NCBI RefSeq assembly: GCF_900105045.1 | Contig: NZ_LT629739.1 | Span: 558,001-622,000 of the forward strand | Direction: 5' to 3' | Length of the DNA: 64,000 nucleotides | DNA from: Brevibacterium picturae | Lineage (GTDB): Bacteria > Actinomycetota > Actinomycetes > Actinomycetales > Brevibacteriaceae | Shown: positions 8,993 through 16,976 of the stretch, one piece after another | Layout of the letters: the number at the start of each line of letters is the position of its first letter | Numbering within the stretch: position 1 is the first letter of the stretch | Made by a program: the position numbers and the translations under genes | Notes under the pieces: model-generated | What the model was told of the DNA's origin: nothing | The model's database searches: none | The model's input: only the letters and a program-made list of their open reading frames with translations

Positions 8993-9887
8993 TGCCGCGG
9001 GCCTCCATCTTCGGGTCGAATCGGTCTCGGAGGCCATCGCCCAAGAGGTTGAAGCCGAGCACGGCGATGGCGATGAACAGCCCTGGCCACAGTGCGAGCC
9101 CGGGCTGGGTGGACAGGAACTGCTGGGACTCCTGCAGCATCCGCCCCCAGGAAGGAACCGGGGCCTGTGTGCCCAGTCCCAGGAAGGACAGACCCGCCTC
9201 GGCGAGGACCGAGATCGCGAACGCCACGGAGGCCTGCACGATGACCATGCTCGCGATATTCGGCAGCACGTGGACGATGGCGATCGCCGGGACGCTGCGG
9301 TTCGAGGCCTTGGCCGCACGCACGTATTCGGAGCCGAGCACCTGCATCGTTCCCGAGCGGGCGACGCGGGCGAATCCGGGGATCGCGGCGATTCCCACGG
9401 CCACCATGGCCGGCCCGGTTCCCGGCTGGTAGACGGCGGCGAAGACGATCGCCAGCAGCAGCGCGGGGAAGGCGAGCAGGATGTCGTTGGCGCGCATGAT
9501 CACCGCGCCCAGCCACGCGCCCCAAGGGTACTGTGCGAAGACGGCGGCGACGATGCCGACGGGGGTGCCGATGAGAACGGCGATGCCGACGGCCACGATG
9601 CCCACCATCAGGGTGATCCGGGCCCCGTACATGATCCAGGTCAGGGTGTCGCGACCGAATCTGTCCGTGCCGAACAGGTGCTCGGGGCTCGAGGGCTGCA
9701 GCCGTGCGACCGGGTCGACTGCGCTGGGACCGTATGGGGTCCAGATGAAGGACACGAGCGCGAGAGCGACGATGAGGAGGATGAGGACGCCACCGATGAT
9801 CATCGAGGAATTGAGTCTCAGCTTCGTGCGCCTGCGCCGATCCGCGGACGCCTCCCCCGCCGAGGTGGTGCTCGGGTTCTCGCTCAT
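8985..9887 (-). CDS. Peptide-type ABC transporter permease (DppC family)
   Basis: This 300-residue inner-membrane permease has a cytoplasmic N-terminus, one hydrophobic segment near 30-50, and the DppC-type extracytoplasmic loop (PYGPSAVDP...LFGTDRFGRD) before five further membrane segments. The EAA-like cytoplasmic loop (YVRAAKASNRS...IVHVLPN) that contacts the ATPase is present. The start ATG overlaps the dppB-like stop in ATGA (9884-9887), and its own stop overlaps the ATPase start, so the three cytoplasmic/membrane subunits are translated as a coupled set. Confidence 0.94.
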   Translation of the reverse strand: MSENPSTTSAGEASADRRRRTKLRLNSSMIIGGVLILLIVALALVSFIWTPYGPSAVDPVARLQPSSPEHLFGTDRFGRDTLTWIMYGARITLMVGIVAVGIAVLIGTPVGIVAAVFAQYPWGAWLGAVIMRANDILLAFPALLLAIVFAAVYQPGTGPAMVAVGIAAIPGFARVARSGTMQVLGSEYVRAAKASNRSVPAIAIVHVLPNIASMVIVQASVAFAISVLAEAGLSFLGLGTQAPVPSWGRMLQESQQFLSTQPGLALWPGLFIAIAVLGFNLLGDGLRDRFDPKMEARGNG

Positions 9888-10831
9888 GACGCTTTCCTGA
9901 TCCGTGGGTCGACGATGGGGTAGAGCACGTCGACGATGAAGTTGATGACGAGCACGAGGAGGACGAGGACCATGACGATGCCCTGGACCGTGACCAGGTC
10001 ACGGTTGGCCACGGAACGCACGAGCTCGGATCCGATGCCGGGGATGACGAAGATCTGTTCGATGATGACGGCGCCGACGAGGAGCGTCGCGAGTTGGACG
10101 CCGGCCACGGTGATGACGGGGATCGCCGCATTGCGCAGGCCGTGGACGAACAGCGCCTTGGTCCGAGTCAGCCCCTTGGCTCGGGCTGTGCGGATGTAGT
10201 CCTCGCGCATCACGTCGAGGACGGCCGATCTCACGTAGCGGGTGAGGATCGCGGCCTGCACGAGTGCCAGGGAGACGACGGGCAGCACCAAGCGGATGAG
10301 GAACCCGCCCAGTCCTTCGACCGGGGCCATCCACCCCTGGGAAGGGAACCAGCCGAGGGTCAGGGAGAAGACGATGACGAGGATGATGGCGGCGAGGAAG
10401 TTCGGGACGGCGATGCCGATCTGGCTCAGCGCGGAGATCGTCACACCGATCCAGTTGCGCTGTTCGAGGGCGGCGAAGGTGCCCAGCGGGACGGCGATGA
10501 CGATCGCCAGGATGATCGCGGCGATGACGAGGATGCCGGTGACCTGGACGCTGCCGAGGATGACCGGGGTGATCGGCGCTCCGGTCACATACGAGGTCCC
10601 GAAGTCCCCTGCCAGCATCCCGCCGACCCAGTCGAAGTATCGGATCAGCGGCGGCTGATCGAGTCCGTACTGGGCTTCCAGCGCCGCCACCGCCTCAGGA
10701 GTGGCATTCGTTCCCAGCGCGACCTGTGCGGCGTTGCCGGGCAGGATGCTCATGAGTGCGAAGACCACCACCGAGGCCACCAGCAGTGCCAAGACAAACT
10801 GGATCGCACGGTTGGCCACATAGCTGATCAT
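9884..10831 (-). CDS. Peptide-type ABC transporter permease (DppB family)
   Basis: The 315-residue protein has the DppB/OppB layout: an N-terminal membrane helix (FVLALLVASVVVFALMSIL), the PGNAA...YGLDQPPLIRY extracytoplasmic signature, then five membrane segments. The EAA loop reads DYIRTARAKGLTRTKALFVHGLRNA. It follows the lipoprotein gene by 13 bases; the gap holds no good Shine-Dalgarno, so translation may depend on reinitiation. It pairs with the DppC-like permease to form the channel. Confidence 0.94.
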   Translation of the reverse strand: MISYVANRAIQFVLALLVASVVVFALMSILPGNAAQVALGTNATPEAVAALEAQYGLDQPPLIRYFDWVGGMLAGDFGTSYVTGAPITPVILGSVQVTGILVIAAIILAIVIAVPLGTFAALEQRNWIGVTISALSQIGIAVPNFLAAIILVIVFSLTLGWFPSQGWMAPVEGLGGFLIRLVLPVVSLALVQAAILTRYVRSAVLDVMREDYIRTARAKGLTRTKALFVHGLRNAAIPVITVAGVQLATLLVGAVIIEQIFVIPGIGSELVRSVANRDLVTVQGIVMVLVLLVLVINFIVDVLYPIVDPRIRKAS

Positions 10832-10844
10832 GGAGGAGAGTACT

Positions 10845-12347
10845 TCAGTTCCAGCTCAGGTCAGCGATCCGGAATGCGTCGGAGACCCGGTTGGCGGGGA
10901 TTCCGGCGACGTCGGATTTCGCGATGACGAGGTTCGGGAACAGGAACAGGAAGTCTGCGGCGGCGTCTTCGGTGATCGTCCTCGCGATCTTCTTCATGCC
11001 GGAGATGTATTCCTCTTCCGTGCCGGTGTCGGCCTTCTCTGCGATCTTCTTGATCTTCGAGTCGTCGTAGCCGATGTAGTAGTCGTTCGAGAACACGGTG
11101 AGGATGTCACGAGGTTCGGCATGGTTGATCACCGACATGTCGAAGTCGTGCTTCGTGAAGGTCTTGTCCAACCAGACTGCGGGAAACTCCTGGGTCTCGA
11201 TGTTCGCCTTGAGTCCGACCTCTTTGAGTTGGGCGGACACGATCTCGGAGATCGCCTTGGCATAGGGCAGGTTCGGCACTGTGAAGGCGAATTCCTCCCC
11301 CTCGATGCCAGCTTCCTTGATCAGGTCCTTGGCCTTCTGCGGGTTGTAGTCCCAGACTCCCGTCAGATCCTCGTAGTACGGATCTGTCGGCGGGACCATC
11401 GAGCCGATGAGTTCGCCGTAGCCGGCCCATGCTGTGTCGAGGACTGCCTTGCGGTCGATGGCATGCATGACCGCAGCGCGCGCCTTCTTGTCCTTGAAGA
11501 TGCCCTTCGCGTTGTTCATCGACAGCACTACCTCTCCGTTCGTGGTGCCGGAGATGATCTGGTAGTCGTCGCTTTTGAATTCTCCGGCCAGTTCGGGGGC
11601 CTGGAGGTTGGAGACGACGTCGATCTCTCCCGACTTCAGAGCGTTCGAGGCTGAGACCGCGTCTTGGAAGTACTTGAATGTGACGTTCTTGACCGCTGGG
11701 GTCTCGCCCCAGTAGCTATCGCGCGCCACGAAGTCGATCGACTGTCCGCGAGTGAATTCCTCGATGGAGAAGGGTCCGGTGCCGATGGCCTCGTTGGCCA
11801 GGTCATCGGTGCCTTCGGTGTCGAAGACCGCTCCGACGAGACTGGTCATATTGAACAGCCACGTGTTGGACGGCTTCTTGAGCGAGATCTCCACGGTGAG
11901 GTCGTCAGGGGTTTCGATCGAGTCGACGATGTCCATCTTAGACTTCAGCGCGTTCTTCCAATCGTCCTGCACCCGCTCATAGGAGAACTTCACGTCCTCG
12001 CTCGTCAGGTCGGCGCCGTTGGAGAACTTCACGCCTTTCTGCAGATGGAAGGTGTAGGTCTTGCGGTCCTCGGACACGTCCCAGTCCTCGGCGAGGCTCG
12101 GTTGGATCTCGCCCTCACCGTCGACGCGGACGAGGGATTCGTAGACGTTTTCCATCAATGCCTCTGGGATCGCGATTCCCGAGGTGGAGGTGAAGTCGAG
12201 GTTGACCGGTTCAGCGGTGAACGCGATCGTCATCGAATCCTTCTTCGCCTGCTCACCGGAGTCCGAGGCTCCCGCCGAGCACCCTGCCAGCAACAGGCTC
12301 GAGGCAACCACTGCTGCCATCCACGAACTGACACTCGGAGTCTTCAT
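10845..12347 (-). CDS. Substrate-binding lipoprotein of peptide-type ABC transporter (SBP family 5)
   Basis: The 500-residue solute-binding protein begins with a lipoprotein signal: hydrophobic SSLLLAGC, with the lipobox cysteine near residue 23, so it should be anchored to the outer face of the membrane. Family 5 features follow, including LAEDWDVSEDRKTYTFHL and GVKFSNGADLTSEDVKFSYER. I chose ATG at 12345-12347, preceded by GGGAGAG; an in-frame start nine codons earlier lacks a ribosome site. It heads the operon SBP-permease-permease-ATPase-amidase. Substrate cannot be read from sequence; peptides, opines, nickel chelates or amides are possible. Confidence 0.94.
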   Translation of the reverse strand: MKTPSVSSWMAAVVASSLLLAGCSAGASDSGEQAKKDSMTIAFTAEPVNLDFTSTSGIAIPEALMENVYESLVRVDGEGEIQPSLAEDWDVSEDRKTYTFHLQKGVKFSNGADLTSEDVKFSYERVQDDWKNALKSKMDIVDSIETPDDLTVEISLKKPSNTWLFNMTSLVGAVFDTEGTDDLANEAIGTGPFSIEEFTRGQSIDFVARDSYWGETPAVKNVTFKYFQDAVSASNALKSGEIDVVSNLQAPELAGEFKSDDYQIISGTTNGEVVLSMNNAKGIFKDKKARAAVMHAIDRKAVLDTAWAGYGELIGSMVPPTDPYYEDLTGVWDYNPQKAKDLIKEAGIEGEEFAFTVPNLPYAKAISEIVSAQLKEVGLKANIETQEFPAVWLDKTFTKHDFDMSVINHAEPRDILTVFSNDYYIGYDDSKIKKIAEKADTGTEEEYISGMKKIARTITEDAAADFLFLFPNLVIAKSDVAGIPANRVSDAFRIADLSWN

Positions 12348-12428
12348 CGCTCTCCCAAATTCACGAACCCACATCGGCTCACTCGTCTTCTCTGACCGGA
12401 CACCGCACAGATGCCCACCGGCCTCGCC

Positions 12429-12456
12429 AGTTTAGCGGAAGTTCTCACCAGTTGAA
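12429..12456 (-). promoter_or_regulatory. Candidate promoter for the ABC transporter-amidase operon
   Basis: On the minus strand TTCAAC (12451-12456) is followed after 16 bases by TAAACT (12429-12434), about 80 bases before the lipoprotein start. The -10 fits TANNNT; the -35 is weak. Confidence 0.35.
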
Positions 12457-12530
12457 GCGTCGGTGCTCAGATAGTGGAGAAGAACGAACGAGGAGGATCC
12501 GGAACCTGTCCGAGACTTGAGGAGCAGGTC

Positions 12531-13136
12531 TCAGAGCCCTGACTGTGCGGCGAGGATTGCGGCCAGTTTGTCGAAGGCGATCTTCCGGTGTGAGCGGGAG
12601 TTCTTCTCCTCGGGTGTCATCTGCGCTGCGCTGATGTCACCGCCGTCGGGGACGAAGATCGGGTCGTAGCCGAACCCCAGGTCTCCCGTCGGGTTTGTGG
12701 CCAGACGTCCCGGCATGACGCCTTCGGCGGAGAACTCGCGGCCGTCTAGGCTGACTGCTGCGGCAGCGCAGCGGAACTGCGCCCCGCGGTGCTCGCTCGA
12801 AATGTCGGAGAGCTGGGCGAGCAGGAGCTCGAGGTTCGCCCTGTCGTCTCCGTGTCTTCCCGCCCACCTGGCGGAGAAGATTCCCGGCGCCCCACCGAGA
12901 ACGTCGACCGCGATCCCCGAATCATCGGCGATGGAGGTGCGGCCGGTGGCCTGCGCTGCGGCGCGAGCCTTGATCAGCGCGTTCTCCGCGAACGTGACCC
13001 CGGTTTCCGGGATGTCGCCCAGGCCCGCCTCGGCGGCGGTCATGACGTGGATGTCCTCCCCCAATGCGGGGAGGAGGATCGCGGCGAGTTCGCGCCTCTT
13101 CCCCTCATTGTGGGTGGCCAGGACGAAAGTAGTCAT
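12531..13136 (-). CDS. rdgB: RdgB/HAM1-type non-canonical purine NTP pyrophosphatase (dITP/XTP pyrophosphatase)
   Basis: The enzyme cleaves dITP, ITP and XTP to monophosphates and keeps deaminated purines out of nucleic acid. The 201-residue protein shows the family motifs: THNEGKRRE near the N-terminus for substrate binding, ADDSGIAVD with the metal/catalytic Asp pair, GFGYDPIF, and SHR ([10 protein letters not shown]) near the C-terminus. Its ATG overlaps the rph stop in ATGA (13133-13136). It is the last gene of the chain that starts at clpS. Confidence 0.96.
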   Translation of the reverse strand: MTTFVLATHNEGKRRELAAILLPALGEDIHVMTAAEAGLGDIPETGVTFAENALIKARAAAQATGRTSIADDSGIAVDVLGGAPGIFSARWAGRHGDDRANLELLLAQLSDISSEHRGAQFRCAAAAVSLDGREFSAEGVMPGRLATNPTGDLGFGYDPIFVPDGGDISAAQMTPEEKNSRSHRKIAFDKLAAILAAQSGL

Positions 13137-13894
13137 TTGGCTAGGACCTCGGTCTGGATGCGGGTGAGGTCGGTGCAGCCCTTGGCCGCGAGGTCGAGCA
13201 GGTGGCCCAGTTCCGCACGATCGAAGGGTGCGCCTTCGGCTGTGCCCTGGACCTCGACGAACTGTCCGCTGCCGGTCATGACGACGTTCATGTCGGTTTC
13301 GGCACTCGAGTCTTCGACGTAGGGCAGGTCGAGGACCGGTTCGCCGTCGACGATGCCGACGCTGATGGCCGCGATCGAATCCTTGATCGGGTTGTTTGCG
13401 GCGGGGATGATGCCGGTCGAGCGGCCCTTGTCGATCGCATCGGCCAAAGCCACATAGGCGCCCGTGATCGATGCAGTGCGAGTGCCGCCGTCGGCCTGGA
13501 GGACGTCGCAGTCGAGGACGAGAGTGTTCTCGCCGAGCTTCTCAAGGTCGATGACGGCACGCAGGCTGCGACCGATGAGGCGGGAGATTTCGTGTGTGCG
13601 TCCACCGAGCTTGCCCTTGACGGACTCGCGGGTGTTGCGGGAGTCGGTGGCCCGCGGCAGCATCGCGTATTCGGCGGTGACCCAGCCGCGGCCCTGACCC
13701 TTGAGCCAGCGCGGCACGCCCGCTGTCAATGAGGCCGCGACCAGGACGCGGGTGTTGCCGAATTCCACCAGAGCGGATCCTTCGGCGGTGTTGATCCAAT
13801 TGCGGGTGATTGTGACTTCGCGGAGTTCATCGACGAGTCGTCCGTCTGCGCGCACTGTGTGCCTCTTTCGGTTGTCGGTGCTGGAGGCAGTCAT
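13133..13894 (-). CDS. rph: Ribonuclease PH
   Basis: RNase PH is a phosphorolytic 3'-5' exonuclease that trims tRNA 3' ends. The 253-residue protein carries the expected RADGR start segment, [14 protein letters not shown], the Arg-rich [10 protein letters not shown] phosphate site, [15 protein letters not shown], and [15 protein letters not shown] with the catalytic Asp residues. I place the start at the ATG 13892-13894, which overlaps the stop of the upstream metallo-hydrolase gene in ATGA; the frame extends further upstream only as an Arg/His/Pro-rich shadow of that gene. The rph-rdgB pair is conserved across actinobacteria. Confidence 0.96.
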   Translation of the reverse strand: MTASSTDNRKRHTVRADGRLVDELREVTITRNWINTAEGSALVEFGNTRVLVAASLTAGVPRWLKGQGRGWVTAEYAMLPRATDSRNTRESVKGKLGGRTHEISRLIGRSLRAVIDLEKLGENTLVLDCDVLQADGGTRTASITGAYVALADAIDKGRSTGIIPAANNPIKDSIAAISVGIVDGEPVLDLPYVEDSSAETDMNVVMTGSGQFVEVQGTAEGAPFDRAELGHLLDLAAKGCTDLTRIQTEVLAK

Positions 13895-14712
13895 ACGGTC
13901 CAGCTGTTGCCTGGTTTTGCCAGTTCGATGGGTCCCCTGTATTCGCGGGCGGCTTCGCCGCGGACGATGGAGCAGTCCGTCCAGGAGGGAATGTGGGTGA
14001 GGACGAGGGACTTGGCGTCTGCCGCTTGGGCCACGCGTCCGGCGCGTTTGCCGGTGAGGTGGATGCCGCGAGCACTGTCGCGGTCTTCCTGGAAGGCTGC
14101 TTCGCAGAGGAACAGGTCTGCCCCGCGTGCCGCCTCGATGAGGTTGTCGCATTCGTCGCTGTCACCGGAGTAGGTGATCACTGCCCCCTTGGCATCGGTG
14201 ATCCGCAGGGCGTAGGCCTCAACCGGATGGTCGACGAGGAAGGATTCGATCCGCAGGCCTCCGACCTGGTGGCTGGTGCCGTGGTCGAGGTCGGCGAAGT
14301 CGAAGGCATGGCTGAGGTCGGTGTCATTTCCGCTGGCGGCGACTGGGGACTTTCCGGGGTCGGTGTAGTAGGCCCGGGTCAGTCGTTCTTGCGCGCCGGC
14401 CGGGGCGAGGACGCTTGTCCTGGTGCGGATCGACCCGGTGTCGGAGATGTTGCCGTTGAAGAACTTCGGGTCATAGCAGTGCTTGACGTACAGACCGGTC
14501 ATGTCCATGCAGTGGTCGGGGTGCAGGTGGCTGAGCACAACCGCGGTCAGCCCATCCGTGTCGACGGCGCGCTGCAGCGGGGACAGCGCACCGGACCCGA
14601 GGTCGAGCACGATGCGTGTCGGTGACTCCTCGTCGGTTTCGATGAGGTAGCAGCTGGCTGCGGAATCGGGTCCGGGGAAGGAACCAGCGGTGCCGATGGC
14701 AGTGAGTTTCAT
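13891..14712 (-). CDS. Metallo-beta-lactamase-fold hydrolase, similar to actinobacterial Rv1339-type cyclic-nucleotide phosphodiesterase / RNase Z-like
   Basis: The 273-residue protein has the zinc motif [10 protein letters not shown] (His62, His64, Asp66, His67), a further GDSDECD metal region, and a C-terminal LTHIP histidine. Length, motif and position directly before rph-rdgB match Rv1339 of Mycobacterium tuberculosis, reported as an atypical cAMP phosphodiesterase. By fold alone it would be called RNase Z-like. The substrate is therefore open: cyclic nucleotide is the best family-based guess. It overlaps DUF2017 by 4 bases upstream and rph by 4 bases downstream. Confidence 0.85.
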   Translation of the reverse strand: MKLTAIGTAGSFPGPDSAASCYLIETDEESPTRIVLDLGSGALSPLQRAVDTDGLTAVVLSHLHPDHCMDMTGLYVKHCYDPKFFNGNISDTGSIRTRTSVLAPAGAQERLTRAYYTDPGKSPVAASGNDTDLSHAFDFADLDHGTSHQVGGLRIESFLVDHPVEAYALRITDAKGAVITYSGDSDECDNLIEAARGADLFLCEAAFQEDRDSARGIHLTGKRAGRVAQAADAKSLVLTHIPSWTDCSIVRGEAAREYRGPIELAKPGNSWTV

Positions 14713-15284
14713 GTGTCGTCGTCCCCCGGCAGATCGCTGAGCAAGGTTGTGGTGAGCCTGTCCTGAATCCAGGTCAGGAAGTCGTACAGAGTCAGTGTGA
14801 GCTCTTCGGACTCTTCGAGTTCGTCTCGGTGAGCGTACTTCGCCTCCTGGGATTCCTCGGTGTCGATGCCCATGCGCACGGCCAGGACCAGGCGCAGGTC
14901 ATTAAGTCCTTTCATCCACGCCAGGACCTCATCGTGGCTCAAGGCGATCGAGGGGCCCTTGGCGAGTCCGTTGAGGACGATGCGCACGTTGTGAGCCTTC
15001 GCCTGCTGGAGATCGAATTCGGTGAGACGCCGGAACTCCTGTGAACGCTCCTCGTCGAGGGGGTCGACGTCGGGAAACAAACGCAGCAGTGCAGGGTCCT
15101 GGGGGCGTGGCCGTTCGACCAGCCCGAGACGCGCTTCCCAGTTCTCCGAATCGGGGCGTCCGTCGTTGTCGTCGTCTTCTGCCAGCAGTGCTGCCAGGTC
15201 GGTGAAGACGGTGACCATGAGGGATCGTTCGTTGTCCTCGAGTCTGAGGACAACCTCGTCCCCACTCGCGTCGATGGCTGCCAT
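14709..15284 (-). CDS. DUF2017 family protein
   Basis: The 191-residue, strongly acidic protein belongs by context and composition to DUF2017, the family routinely found next to clpS in actinobacteria. It is Glu/Asp/Leu-rich and looks alpha-helical; no catalytic motif is visible. It starts three bases after the clpS stop and ends in an ATGA overlap with the metallo-hydrolase gene. A role linked to ClpS/ClpP proteolysis is suggested only by the neighbourhood. Confidence 0.85.
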   Translation of the reverse strand: MAAIDASGDEVVLRLEDNERSLMVTVFTDLAALLAEDDDNDGRPDSENWEARLGLVERPRPQDPALLRLFPDVDPLDEERSQEFRRLTEFDLQQAKAHNVRIVLNGLAKGPSIALSHDEVLAWMKGLNDLRLVLAVRMGIDTEESQEAKYAHRDELEESEELTLTLYDFLTWIQDRLTTTLLSDLPGDDDT

Positions 15285-15287
15285 GTG

Positions 15288-15593
15288 TCAGTCGGATCCT
15301 GTTTCAGGTTGGCACGCGGCCCACAGGCCGTATTCGTGCATGGCTTGGGTGTCCCTCTCCATGGCTTCGCGTCCGCCCGTGGCAACGACGGAGCGGCCAT
15401 TCTCATGGACTTCGAGCATCAGCGAGTGAGCCTTCTCGGTCGAATACCCGAAGTAGGCCTGGAAGACGTAGCTGACGTAGCTCATGAGATTGACGGGGTC
15501 GTTGAAGACGACGGTCTTCCATGGCTTTGCCTGTTCTGTCGCCGGTCGAATGTCGACCTCCGGTTCCAGAACTGGAGTCGTTGGATTGCTCAC
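15288..15593 (-). CDS. clpS: ATP-dependent Clp protease adaptor ClpS
   Basis: ClpS delivers N-degron substrates to ClpAP/ClpCP. The 101-residue protein has a short flexible N-terminus and then the conserved core: VVFNDPVNLMSYVSYVF, where the Asn-Asp pair lines the N-degron pocket, followed by KAHSLMLEVHENGRSVV and EAMERDTQ. Start is GTG (15591-15593) with no Shine-Dalgarno; TAAGGT lies exactly 6 bases upstream, so the mRNA is probably leaderless. It heads the clpS-DUF2017-MBL-rph-rdgB chain and is divergent from pncB. Confidence 0.95.
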   Translation of the reverse strand: MSNPTTPVLEPEVDIRPATEQAKPWKTVVFNDPVNLMSYVSYVFQAYFGYSTEKAHSLMLEVHENGRSVVATGGREAMERDTQAMHEYGLWAACQPETGSD

Positions 15594-15599
15594 GTTTCC

Positions 15600-15605
15600 A
15601 CCTTA
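15600..15605 (-). promoter_or_regulatory. Probable -10 element of clpS, leaderless start
   Basis: TAAGGT on the minus strand, then 6 bases, then the GTG of clpS. It faces the pncB -10 across a 52-base divergent gap. Confidence 0.55.
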
Positions 15606-15632
15606 CGGCAGAACACTGACGCTGTCGTGACG

Positions 15633-15638
15633 TAGTAT
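15633..15638 (+). promoter_or_regulatory. Probable -10 element of pncB, leaderless start
   Basis: TAGTAT followed by 7 bases and the ATG of pncB at 15646; there is no Shine-Dalgarno. Confidence 0.6.
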
Positions 15639-15645
15639 CGCGCCT

Positions 15646-16965
15646 ATGAGTGATCTCACACGGACCGGTTCGACGGCTTTTTACACGGATCAGTACGAAT
15701 TGACGATGGTCCAGGCGGCGCTGGAATCGGGTGCCGCTGACCGCAGGAGCCTGTTCGAAGTCTTCGGTCGCAGCCTGCCCATCGGTCGCCGCTACGGAGT
15801 TGTCGCCGGCACCGGCCGCATCCTCGAGATGCTCAGGGATTTCCGCTTCGGCGATGAGGAGCTCTCGTTCCTCAGCCGTGAGCAGATCGTCGATTCGAGA
15901 ACCATCGACTGGTTGGCCGACTACTCCTTCTCCGGCAGCATCCGAGGATATGCGGAGGGCGAGATCTACTTCCCCGGCTCCCCACTGATGACGATCGAGT
16001 CCACCTTCGCGGAAGGGGTCATCCTCGAAACGCTCATCCTCTCGGCGATGAACTACGACAGTGCGGTCGCCTCGGCGGCGTCACGCATGGCCCAGGCTGC
16101 CGGAGATCGACCCTGCGCGGAGATGGGTGGTCGCCGCACCAACGAACATGCTGCTGTCGCCGCCGCCAGGGCCGCTGTCATCGGCGGGTTCGCCTCGACG
16201 TCGAACCTCGCCGCTGGGCTCAGGTATGGTCTGCGCACGATCGGCACCTCCGCTCATTCCTTCACGCTGCTCCACGATTCGGAGCAGGAGGCCTTCGCCG
16301 CCCAGCTCAGATCATTGGGCACCGACACGACTCTGCTCCTGGACACCTATGACGTCGAAGAGGCCCTGGCGACGGCTATCCGCTTGGCCGGTGAGAATCT
16401 GGGCGGGGTGCGCATCGACTCGGGCGACCTCGTCGAACAGGCCAGCGAAGTCCGGGCCGGCCTCGACCGCCTCGGCGCTCATGACACCAACATCACGGTC
16501 ACCAGTGACCTCGACGAATATGCGATCGCTGCTCTCGCCGCCTCCCCCGTGGATTCCTATGGTGTCGGAACGCGAGTGGTCACCGGCTCGGGTGCTCCGG
16601 CCGCCGGGCTGGTGTACAAGCTTGTGGCCCGTGCCGACGAGTCGGGGGCCTGGACCTCGGTGGCGAAGAACTCCACCGGCAAACCCTCGCGTGGCGGCCA
16701 CAAGGACGCCTTGCGCCTCATCGACGGTGCCATCGCGGTCGAAGAGGCCGTCGGCATCCCGACTCTGCCCGGAGATCTTGGCGATGGTCGTTCGCTGACG
16801 GTTGACCTCGTGGTCGATGGTGAGATCGACGAATCGTATATCGGTGCCGACGGCGTCACGAAGGCCTGTGCCCGGCACGACGAATCCCTGGCCGAGCTGC
16901 CCCGTTCGGCCAGGCGCATGCAGGACGGCGAACCGGCGATCCCCACGGTGTTCTATCCGAAGTGA
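15646..16965 (+). CDS. pncB: Nicotinate phosphoribosyltransferase
   Basis: PncB converts nicotinate and PRPP to nicotinate mononucleotide for NAD salvage. The 439-residue protein starts with the family signature TDQYELTMVQAAL, has the FEVFGRSLP segment, the GTSAHSFTLLHDSE region with the His that is autophosphorylated in this family, LLDTYDVEEA, and the phosphate-binding VRIDSGDLVEQA. The divergent pncB/clpS arrangement is also found in Mycobacterium tuberculosis (Rv1330c/Rv1331). Confidence 0.96.
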   Translation: MSDLTRTGSTAFYTDQYELTMVQAALESGAADRRSLFEVFGRSLPIGRRYGVVAGTGRILEMLRDFRFGDEELSFLSREQIVDSRTIDWLADYSFSGSIRGYAEGEIYFPGSPLMTIESTFAEGVILETLILSAMNYDSAVASAASRMAQAAGDRPCAEMGGRRTNEHAAVAAARAAVIGGFASTSNLAAGLRYGLRTIGTSAHSFTLLHDSEQEAFAAQLRSLGTDTTLLLDTYDVEEALATAIRLAGENLGGVRIDSGDLVEQASEVRAGLDRLGAHDTNITVTSDLDEYAIAALAASPVDSYGVGTRVVTGSGAPAAGLVYKLVARADESGAWTSVAKNSTGKPSRGGHKDALRLIDGAIAVEEAVGIPTLPGDLGDGRSLTVDLVVDGEIDESYIGADGVTKACARHDESLAELPRSARRMQDGEPAIPTVFYPK

Positions 16966-16976
16966 GGGAGTTCTCC

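Noticed and set aside
8205..9923. A 572-residue plus-strand open frame over the ABC transporter genes
   Set aside because: It crosses three well-supported minus-strand genes and its translation is Asp/Gly/Glu/His-rich without motifs; a codon-bias shadow.
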